DNA of 41,907 nt from Firmicutes bacterium CAG:646. GTDB taxonomy: Bacteria; Bacillota; Clostridia; Lachnospirales; Lachnospiraceae. This document shows, one piece after another, positions 26,515 through 33,025 of the stretch (its first letter is position 1; each line of letters begins with the position of its first letter). The notes under the pieces were generated by a model. The model had not been told where the DNA came from. It did not search any database and saw nothing but the letters and a program-made list of their open reading frames with translations. A program made the position numbers and the translations under genes. The DNA is taken from positions 13,169-55,075 of the forward strand of contig HF995396.1 of the NCBI GenBank assembly GCA_000432335.1. Reading direction: 5' to 3'.

Positions 26515-26567
26515 TTAATACGAATGAGATTTTACTTATACCTGTTTAATGCGGATTAAGATATGAT
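26515..26567 (+). promoter_or_regulatory. Candidate ktrB promoter with TTAAT repeats
   Basis: A TATGAT -10 (26562-26567) lacks a good -35. TTAAT occurs at 26515-26519 and 26546-26550, at the same distances from the -10 as the TTAAC/TTAAT copies ahead of kdpF. TTAAT-GCGG-ATTAA (26546-26559) is also a perfect inverted repeat. Control by KdpE of both transporters is the inferred reason. Confidence 0.4.
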
Positions 26568-26615
26568 AAAGAAACTATAAAGATAATGAAAGACGCAATA
26601 AAGGGGTATAAAAAG

Positions 26616-27956
26616 ATGCAGGCTACAGGAAAAAAGAGACACAGACATATTACTTCTTTTCAGGTGATTATTTTTGGCTTTTTTTCAGTGATTCTTTTGG
26701 GCAGTTTCCTTTTAATGCTTCCATGGGCTACGCAGGATGGTCAGGGAGCATCTTTTGGAGATGCCCTTTTTACTGCCACTTCTGCAGTATGCGTAACGGG
26801 ATTGGTTCTTCATGACACTGCTACATACTGGACCGTGTTTGGACAGGCAATCATTTTGTTTTTGATACAGATTGGAGGTATGGGAGTTGTGACTGTGGCA
26901 GTGGCTATCGTATCGGCTTCCGGCAGAAAGATTGGTCTGATGCAAAGAAGTACCATGCAGGAATCCATTTCCGCTCACCAGGTGGGAGGGATTGTCCGTC
27001 TGACAAAATTTATCTTAAAGACGGGGATTGTCATTGAAATGACGGGGGCAATTCTTCTGGCATTTGTATTTTGTAAAGATTTTGGCGTTGGAAAGGGAAT
27101 CTGGTATGCCATTTTCCATTCCATCTCTGCTTTTTGTAACGCGGGATTTGACCTGATTGGGATTCGGGAGCCATTTTCGTCATTAACCACGTATGTTGCT
27201 CAGCCGATTGTCAATGTTACCATTATGGCGCTGATCGTGACGGGCGGTATCGGATTTGTAACCTGGGCGGATATTAAGAAAAATAAATGGCATCTGAAGA
27301 AATATCGGATGCAGAGTAAGGTGATTCTTTCCGTAACGGCAGGTCTGATCCTTATTCCAGCAGTTTACTTTTTCTTTTGCGAATTTTCCTCTCTGCCGTT
27401 GGGGGAGAGAATTTGGAGTTCGCTGTTTCAGTCGGTAACGCCAAGAACGGCAGGATTTAATACCGCAGATCTCACCTTGCTGACAGAGACGGGACTGATG
27501 ATTATGATTCTTTTAATGTTGATTGGCGGTTCTCCCGGTTCCACCGCAGGCGGTATGAAAACGACAACCATTGCGGTGCTGGTGTCTTCGGCGCTGGCAG
27601 TATTCAAGAAAAAGGAATCCGCACATTTTTATGGAAGAAGAATTCCCGATGAAACGGTAAAACATGCGGTTACGATTCTTTTGATGTACTTGATCTTATT
27701 TTTAGGCGGCGGGATGGTTATCAGCTCCCTGGAGGATATTCCTTTGTTGTCCGCTTTGTTTGAAACCAGCTCCGCCATCGGTACGGTAGGGCTTTCTTTG
27801 GGAATAACACCTACGCTGGGCAGGGTTTCCCAGGCAATTTTAATCGGACTTATGTTCTTTGGAAGAGTGGGTGGGCTGACATTGATTTTTGCAGCTCTTT
27901 CCGAACGAAAAATTACAAATGCGAGACTGCCTCAGGAAAAAATAACTGTAGGCTGA
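26616..27956 (+). CDS. ktrB: KtrB/TrkH-family K+ channel subunit
   Basis: The start at 26616 (MQATGKKRHRHITSF) is preferred because AAGGGG lies 9 nt upstream; an in-frame ATG at 26586 has only weak purines. The product is 446 aa with eight main membrane segments and the four pore loops of this superfamily, each with the filter Gly: TSAVCVTGL, ISAFCNAGF, VTPRTAGFN and SSAIGTVGL. Length and the single-RCK partner downstream point to the Ktr rather than the Trk type. It conducts K+ into the cell under control of the gating ring encoded by the next gene, 15 nt away. Confidence 0.93.
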   Translation: MQATGKKRHRHITSFQVIIFGFFSVILLGSFLLMLPWATQDGQGASFGDALFTATSAVCVTGLVLHDTATYWTVFGQAIILFLIQIGGMGVVTVAVAIVSASGRKIGLMQRSTMQESISAHQVGGIVRLTKFILKTGIVIEMTGAILLAFVFCKDFGVGKGIWYAIFHSISAFCNAGFDLIGIREPFSSLTTYVAQPIVNVTIMALIVTGGIGFVTWADIKKNKWHLKKYRMQSKVILSVTAGLILIPAVYFFFCEFSSLPLGERIWSSLFQSVTPRTAGFNTADLTLLTETGLMIMILLMLIGGSPGSTAGGMKTTTIAVLVSSALAVFKKKESAHFYGRRIPDETVKHAVTILLMYLILFLGGGMVISSLEDIPLLSALFETSSAIGTVGLSLGITPTLGRVSQAILIGLMFFGRVGGLTLIFAALSERKITNARLPQEKITVG

Positions 27957-27971
27957 CAGGAGGAGAAAGAT

Positions 27972-28622
27972 ATGATGAAATCTGTTTTATTGATCGGACT
28001 GGGAAGATTCGGGAGACACGTAGCGGAAAAATTGGATGAACTCCATCATCAGGTGATGGCAGTGGATATGGATGAAAAAAGGGTAGAGAAGATACTGCCA
28101 TACGTAACCAATGCACAGATTGGGGACAGTACGGACGAGGAATTTATGGAATCGCTGGGGATTCGAAACTTTGACGTATGTATTGTAGCGATTGGAGAGA
28201 ATTTCCAGAGTTCTTTGGAAACCACTTCTCTTTTGAAAGAATTGGGAGCAAAGCTTGTGGTTGCCCGGGCAGGAAGAGATGTACATGCAAAATTTCTTCT
28301 GAAAAACGGAGCCGATGAAGTGGTTTATCCAGAAAAACAGTTGGCTGCCTGGTCTGCAATCCGGTATACGGCAGATCATATTCTGGATTATGTGGAGCTG
28401 GATGAGGAACATGCGATTTTTGAAATCTCTATTCCCACGGGCTGGATCGGAAAGACCGTGGGACAACTGGATATCCGTAACCGTCACAATATCAATATTA
28501 TGGCATTTAAATATGACGGTGTGATGAATATGAATATACGCTCCGACACAAGGATTCCGGAAAATAATACGATGCTAGTATTGGGAAATATCAAAGATAT
28601 CCAGAAATGTTTTCACATCTGA
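27972..28622 (+). CDS. ktrA: KtrA/TrkA-family RCK gating protein
   Basis: The 216-aa cytosolic protein has one RCK_N Rossmann domain with the dinucleotide motif GLGRFGRHVAE (about 9-19) and acidic VDMDEKR at the end of strand 2, then one RCK_C domain (about 140-216, EISIPTGWIGKTVGQLDIR). A single RCK unit is typical of KtrA; TrkA usually has two. It forms the ring that gates KtrB in response to nucleotides and, in Firmicutes, c-di-AMP bound at RCK_C. AGGAGG precedes the tandem ATG. Confidence 0.93.
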   Translation: MMKSVLLIGLGRFGRHVAEKLDELHHQVMAVDMDEKRVEKILPYVTNAQIGDSTDEEFMESLGIRNFDVCIVAIGENFQSSLETTSLLKELGAKLVVARAGRDVHAKFLLKNGADEVVYPEKQLAAWSAIRYTADHILDYVELDEEHAIFEISIPTGWIGKTVGQLDIRNRHNINIMAFKYDGVMNMNIRSDTRIPENNTMLVLGNIKDIQKCFHI

Positions 28623-28738
28623 TTTTGTCTGGAAGATTTGTCTGAAATACGGTATCATACCGATAAGCACGCAGTGCGGTTTTACGAATGGCGCGGGCTA
28701 AACTGTTACGATTTGGGCAAATGAAAGGGAAGATGGTT

Positions 28739-30325
28739 ATGAAGAAAATAAAAGAAAACAGAGAAGATGGAGAAGAATTTTCCTTAGGCATCAGAAAAAA
28801 AGAACTGGTATTTTCCCTGGCAGATGTTTTGAAAAGTGTGGCGATCCTTGCAGCGGCAAGCTGTCTGGGGTGTATATTTCAGAAGGTGGGATTCGCGGAA
28901 GCGAATATTATTACCGTATATGTGCTGGCAGTGCTGATCATTTCCGTGGTGACGGTGAATCGAGTGTACAGTTTGATTTCTTCTTTGGTGAGTGTGCTGG
29001 TATTTAACTTTCTGTTTACGGAGCCACGATTTACTTTTCAGGCTTATGATAAGGAATATCCAATTACATTTCTGATTATGTTTACGTCGGCGCTTCTCAC
29101 CAGCAGTCTAGCGGCAAAGCTGAAAAACAGTGCGAAAGAATCGGCGCAGGCGGCATTTCGTACCAAGGTACTGTTTGATACCAGTCAGCTTCTTCAGAGG
29201 GCGAAAAACGAGGAAGAGATTTTGTCTGGAACGGCGGATCAGCTTGTGAAACTGTTAAACAGGGATATTGTGGTGTACCCTTCGGAAAAAGGAAAATTGA
29301 AGGAGCCCATGGTATTTCCGGCAGAAGAGACGAAGGATAGAGATTTACTTTTATCCGCAAGAGAAAAGGAGACGGCGCAGTGGGTGCTGGAGCATAACCG
29401 CCATGGGGGAGCAACTACTCCAAATATGCCGGATGCCGATGGACTGTACCTGGCAATCAGAGTAAAGGACGCTGTTTATGGAGTTGTAGGAATCGCAGTA
29501 GGCGAGCATCATATGGATGTGTACGAAAACAGTATCCTTCTTTCGATACTGGGTGAGTGTGCGCTGGCGCTGGAAAATCAGAAAAATGCCCGGGAGAAGG
29601 AAGAGGCGGCGATTCTGGCAAAGAATGAACAGTTGCGGGCAAATCTTCTGCGGACGATATCTCACGATCTTCGGACACCGCTGACCTCCATATCCGGGAA
29701 TGCCAGCAACCTTCTGTCGAACGGGACTTCTTTTGATGAAAATACAAAAAAAGAGCTGTATCAGGATATTTATGATGATTCCATGTGGCTGATTAATTTG
29801 GTGGAAAATTTGCTTTCCGTAACTAGATTGGAGGAAGGGCGGCTGAATCTTCATATTTCCGCAGAGCTGGTAGACGAGGTTATCGAGGAAGCGCTGCGTC
29901 ATGTGAACAGGAAGCGCTCGGAGCATGAGATTACTGTGGAAAATCAGGACGATCTTCTGCTGGCTCGGATGGATGCGAAGCTGATCGTGCAGGTGCTGAT
30001 TAATCTGGTGGATAATGCCATCAAATATACGCCTGTAGGTTCCAAAATTCAGGTAATGTCCAGAAGAGAGGGCGAATGGGTGGTGATTTCCGTGGCGGAT
30101 GATGGTCCGGGAATTTCTGATGAAAAGAAAAAGAATGTTTTTGATATGTTTTACAGTGGAGCAAATCTGGTGGCAGACAGCAGAAGAAGTATGGGACTGG
30201 GGCTGTCTCTTTGCAAATCCATAGTGGCTGCCCATGGGGGTACAATCCGGGTTACGGATCATGTGCCCCATGGGGCAGAATTTACGTTTACATTACCGGT
30301 TGAGGAGGTAGAATTGCATGAATAA
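28739..30325 (+). CDS. KdpD-like histidine kinase lacking the KdpD/Usp N-terminus (DUF4118 + GAF + kinase)
   Basis: The ATG at 28739 (MKKIKENRED) has AAGGGA 8 nt upstream; in-frame ATGs at 28688, 28721 and 28733 lack suitable sites. The 528-aa protein has a DUF4118 membrane domain (about 30-125), a GAF-like domain (about 145-280), HisKA with LRTISHDLRTPLTS and His309, and a full HATPase (NLVDNAIKYTP, VADDGPGIS, SMGLGLSLCKSI). It aligns clearly with the second half of the protein at 24080 (VFNFLFTEPRFTFQAYDKEYPITFL versus the FNFFFTEPYYSLKAYDKGYPTTFL stretch), so the two are paralogues that divide the KdpD domains. It overlaps kdpE by 8 nt and should phosphorylate it. Confidence 0.93.
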   Translation: MKKIKENREDGEEFSLGIRKKELVFSLADVLKSVAILAAASCLGCIFQKVGFAEANIITVYVLAVLIISVVTVNRVYSLISSLVSVLVFNFLFTEPRFTFQAYDKEYPITFLIMFTSALLTSSLAAKLKNSAKESAQAAFRTKVLFDTSQLLQRAKNEEEILSGTADQLVKLLNRDIVVYPSEKGKLKEPMVFPAEETKDRDLLLSAREKETAQWVLEHNRHGGATTPNMPDADGLYLAIRVKDAVYGVVGIAVGEHHMDVYENSILLSILGECALALENQKNAREKEEAAILAKNEQLRANLLRTISHDLRTPLTSISGNASNLLSNGTSFDENTKKELYQDIYDDSMWLINLVENLLSVTRLEEGRLNLHISAELVDEVIEEALRHVNRKRSEHEITVENQDDLLLARMDAKLIVQVLINLVDNAIKYTPVGSKIQVMSRREGEWVVISVADDGPGISDEKKKNVFDMFYSGANLVADSRRSMGLGLSLCKSIVAAHGGTIRVTDHVPHGAEFTFTLPVEEVELHE

Positions 30326-31028
30326 ACCGTTAATTTTGGTGGTAGAGGATGACTCTTCCGTAAAAAATCTGATTACAACAACACTGAAAGCCCATGATTA
30401 TCGTTTCCTGGCAGCGGGAAATGGTGAGACGGCGATTCTGGACGCATCTTCTCATAATCCGGATATCGTACTTCTGGATCTGGGGCTGCCGGATATGGAT
30501 GGAATTGAAGTAATCCGAAAAATCCGCTCCTGGTCCAATATGCCGATTATCGTAATCAGCGCCCGCAGTGAAGATACGGATAAGATCGATGCGCTTGACG
30601 CGGGGGCGGACGATTATCTCACAAAGCCTTTCTCCGTGGAGGAACTGTTGGCAAGGCTCCGGGTGACCCAGAGGAGACTGCTGATGATGAGAAATGATTC
30701 TCTGGCGGAAACTTCCGTATTTATCAACGGCGCACTTCGTATTGATTACGCCGCCGGATGTGCATTTTTGGGTGGAGAAGAGCTGCATCTTACCCCGATT
30801 GAATATAAGCTGCTCTGCTTGCTGTCAAGAAATGTTGGAAAGGTACTCACTCATACTTACATCACCCAGAATATCTGGGGGAGCAGTTGGGAAAACGATA
30901 TCGCATCTTTGCGAGTATTTATGGCGACACTCAGAAAAAAACTGGAAAAAGGGGCGGATGCTCCCCAGTACATCCAGACACACATCGGAGTGGGTTATCG
31001 CATGGTAAAAGTGGAAAATATAGAATAG
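30318..31028 (+). CDS. kdpE: KdpE, response regulator of potassium uptake
   Basis: The 236-aa regulator has acidic residues at 10-12, phospho-acceptor Asp54 in IVLLDLGLPDMDG, Lys103 in LTKPFSVEELLARL and a KdpE-like winged helix ending HIGVGYRMVKVE. The overlap with the kinase gene and the KdpD-like nature of that kinase identify it. It probably activates kdpFABC and perhaps ktrB through the TTAAT repeats seen upstream of both. A terminator follows. Confidence 0.92.
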   Translation: MNKPLILVVEDDSSVKNLITTTLKAHDYRFLAAGNGETAILDASSHNPDIVLLDLGLPDMDGIEVIRKIRSWSNMPIIVISARSEDTDKIDALDAGADDYLTKPFSVEELLARLRVTQRRLLMMRNDSLAETSVFINGALRIDYAAGCAFLGGEELHLTPIEYKLLCLLSRNVGKVLTHTYITQNIWGSSWENDIASLRVFMATLRKKLEKGADAPQYIQTHIGVGYRMVKVENIE

Positions 31029-31035
31029 AAGTAAT

Positions 31036-31080
31036 TGTCCCGGTGGATAACATTGCGAAAATCCCCGGGGCAGTTTTTTT
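31036..31080 (+). terminator. Rho-independent terminator after kdpE
   Basis: TGTCCCGG at 31036-31043 pairs with CCGGGGCA at 31065-31072 (one G-T pair), extended by GGA/TCC, and eight T residues follow. It closes the potassium island. Confidence 0.75.
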
Positions 31081-31144
31081 GCTTGGGTACAGGACATGGG
31101 TTTGAAAAATTTATCTTAAAAAATGAGCTCTGTTTTTCCAGATA

Positions 31145-31153
31145 TGCTATAAT
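31145..31153 (+). promoter_or_regulatory. Extended -10 promoter of the SLC13-like permease
   Basis: TGCTATAAT combines a perfect TATAAT (31148-31153) with an upstream TGn. No good -35 is present at the usual distance. It lies 43 nt before the ATG at 31196. Confidence 0.55.
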
Positions 31154-31195
31154 GTATCAGGATAGAAAACGAAAGAAGAGGATATGTGAAAGGAA

Positions 31196-32347
31196 ATGAA
31201 GAGAATCGTAACATATTTAAAACGGGAAATGGTACTTTGTGCAGCGGCGTTTCTTGCGCTGCTGTCTATGTTTTTTGTAAAACCGGATCGAGGTTACGTT
31301 GATTATCTGGATGCAAGAGTACTGGCACTGTTGTTTTGCCTGATGACAGTCATGGAAGGGTTCAAAAAAACAGGTCTTTTTGAACAGATGGCGAATCGTC
31401 TGCTGAAAAAAGTAAAAACGTTTCGGCAGCTGATGATAGTTTTGGTAGGACTTTGTTTTTTCAGTTCCATGTGGATCACCAATGATGTAGCTTTGCTTAC
31501 TTTCGTGCCGTTCACGATTTTAGTGCTTCGCATGGCACAGATGGAGCGAAGAATGATCGCGGTGGTTACCATGGAGACGATTGCTGCGAATCTGGGAAGT
31601 ATGGCTACACCGGTGGGAAATCCTCAGAATTTGTATTTATATTCAGTATCTGGTATGTCCCTCGGGGGGTTTATAAAAGTAATGGGACCTTTATCGGTGC
31701 TTTCTCTGTTCTTGATTCTCATGGGCTGCCTGCTACAGAAAAATCAGGAGCTACAGATTACTGTGGTACCGCAGGGAAAAAAGGAACCAAAGATAGAAGA
31801 AAATCTCCTGTTATGTGCTTTATTTGTGGTAAGTTTACTTGCCGTTTTGCGGATTTTATCATGGCAGATGCTGCTGGGGATTACGATTCTGGCATGTTTG
31901 TTGTTGTATGCAACAGGAAAAGAAGAATTTTTACCCGGAAAGGTTGATTACGGTCTGCTCTTTACTTTTGTGGCATTTTTCATATTTATTGGAAATATGG
32001 GAAGAATTGGCTGGGTAAAGGAATTGTTGGAGAAAGCGCTTGGGGGAAACGAACTGCTTTTGGGATTTGCCGGCAGTCAGGTAATCAGCAATGTGCCAGC
32101 GGCGATTCTGCTGTCGGGATTTACAAAGAATTATGCAGCGTTGTTACAGGGGGTTAATATCGGCGGACTGGGGACGCTGATCGCATCTTTGGCAAGTTTG
32201 ATTTCTTATAAATTTTATGCGGAGGAGAGCGAAAAGAATAAAAATGTAGGTACAAAGGGAAAGTATTTTTGGTACTTTACGGGATGGAATTTGGTGTTTG
32301 CGGCGGTATTGCTGGCAGCGGCGGTGATAGGACAGGGAATGAAATGA
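31196..32347 (+). CDS. SLC13/ArsB-NhaD superfamily permease (anion transporter-like)
   Basis: The 383-aa polytopic protein has about ten membrane segments. Family marks are LFCLMTVMEGFKKTG, the helical hairpin region WITNDVALLTFVPF, the SMATPVGNPQNLYL stretch matching the GT-PxGNPQN motif of the ion-transporter superfamily, and a repeated hairpin near AGSQVISNVPAAILLSG. It belongs with citrate/dicarboxylate, arsenite and Na+/H+ transporters of this fold; the substrate cannot be chosen from sequence. It is somewhat shorter than most SLC13 carriers. The ATG at 31196 follows AAAGGA. It is a single-gene unit between the kdpE terminator and the repeat array. Confidence 0.85.
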   Translation: MKRIVTYLKREMVLCAAAFLALLSMFFVKPDRGYVDYLDARVLALLFCLMTVMEGFKKTGLFEQMANRLLKKVKTFRQLMIVLVGLCFFSSMWITNDVALLTFVPFTILVLRMAQMERRMIAVVTMETIAANLGSMATPVGNPQNLYLYSVSGMSLGGFIKVMGPLSVLSLFLILMGCLLQKNQELQITVVPQGKKEPKIEENLLLCALFVVSLLAVLRILSWQMLLGITILACLLLYATGKEEFLPGKVDYGLLFTFVAFFIFIGNMGRIGWVKELLEKALGGNELLLGFAGSQVISNVPAAILLSGFTKNYAALLQGVNIGGLGTLIASLASLISYKFYAEESEKNKNVGTKGKYFWYFTGWNLVFAAVLLAAAVIGQGMK

Positions 32348-32386
32348 TATTCCTTTGGGAACAATAGAACGGTACTTCAAAGTAAA

Positions 32387-32458
32387 TTGAAGTTTGTTCG
32401 AAGTGACATTGAAGTTGGCTTTGAAGCGATATTGAAGTAAGATTGAAGTAATTTGAAG
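32387..32458 (+). repeat. Array of seven TTGAAG-type direct repeats with about 11-bp period
   Basis: TTGAAG or near copies begin at 32387, 32398 (TCGAAG), 32409, 32421, 32432, 32443 and 32453, i.e. steps of 11, 11, 12, 11, 11 and 10. Four units are the longer ATTGAAGT (32386, 32408, 32431, 32442). An inverted copy CTTCAA lies just before (32375-32380). The period is one helical turn and not a multiple of three, so this is a DNA- or RNA-level signal and not a coding repeat. It lies between the SLC13-like gene and a gene remnant. Confidence 0.85.
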
Positions 32459-32477
32459 AATAGTCTGGGGTGATTTT

Positions 32478-32855
32478 TTGTATCCGGTCATTTTGAAATA
32501 TAAAAACATTCCTTCTATATTTATGAGAAGAGATGGATTTACAAACGGCGCAACGTATGAGGAAATTATAGAGATGAGTGTAAAAAGTAAAAACACGCAG
32601 TATGACATTCTGACCTCAGATAAGGAATACGAAGCGTCAAATTTTAAAATTCTTCGTGAATTTTATGCATCTCATAATAATGGTAAAGTATTGACAGAAA
32701 AAGCTTTACAATCCATGGGATTCTACAAGGAGGAAGGACTGCTTGTAAATGGAGCAGTGCTGTTCGAGGATCACTATCACGGGAAAAAGACGGAGGTGCA
32801 GTGTTCCGTGTTTTCGGGATTTCATACGGGAAGCGAGAGATATGGTGATGGTTAA
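32478..32855 (+). pseudogene. Remnant of an AlbA_2/divergent-AAA (RecG-like) protein
   Basis: The frame (from a TTG at 32478, 125 codons) reads FMRRDGFTNGATYEEIIEMS, then VKSKNTQYDIL and GFYKEEGLLVNGAVLFEDHY. This resembles the middle part of the large ATP-binding/DNA-binding proteins with an AlbA_2 (Schlafen-like) N-terminus and an HTH C-terminus, as I recall them. Both the N-terminal domain and everything after VQCSVFSGFHTGSERY are missing. There is no good ribosome binding site. It is best read as a decayed fragment. Confidence 0.6.
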
Positions 32856-32919
32856 TTAAAAATAGAAAGATATTAAGGGGCTTCTTTGGAGGTCCTTTTC
32901 TTGAAGAAAATTTTAAATT

Positions 32920-32946
32920 TTAGCACTCACTACTTGACTTGGCTAA
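32920..32946 (+). promoter_or_regulatory. CIRCE-like operator (HrcA site) of clpB, degenerate right half
   Basis: TTAGCACTC (32920-32928) is an exact left half of the CIRCE element. After exactly 9 nt the right half reads CTTGGCTAA instead of GAGTGCTAA, keeping the outer GCTAA. The element spans the -35 of the clpB promoter, as expected for repression by HrcA. Confidence 0.65.
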
Positions 32947-32962
32947 CAACAAGTGTTATATT
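32934..32962 (+). promoter_or_regulatory. clpB promoter
   Basis: TTGACT (32934-32939) and TATATT (32957-32962) are separated by 17 nt. The -35 lies within the CIRCE-like element. Transcription would start near 32969, about 57 nt before the ATG. Confidence 0.75.
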
Positions 32963-33025
32963 ACATATAGAACAAGAGATAACATAAGTTTTTATATAGA
33001 TCACAACGATCAGAAAGGAGTATCT

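Noticed and set aside
29351..30271. 306-codon minus-strand frame opposite the KdpD-like kinase
   Set aside because: Same reason: the plus strand encodes conserved HisKA/HATPase motifs throughout, and the antisense product has no recognisable features.
32387..32458. CRISPR array
   Set aside because: Units of 6-8 bp with spacers of 3-5 bp are far too short, and there are no cas genes in the window.
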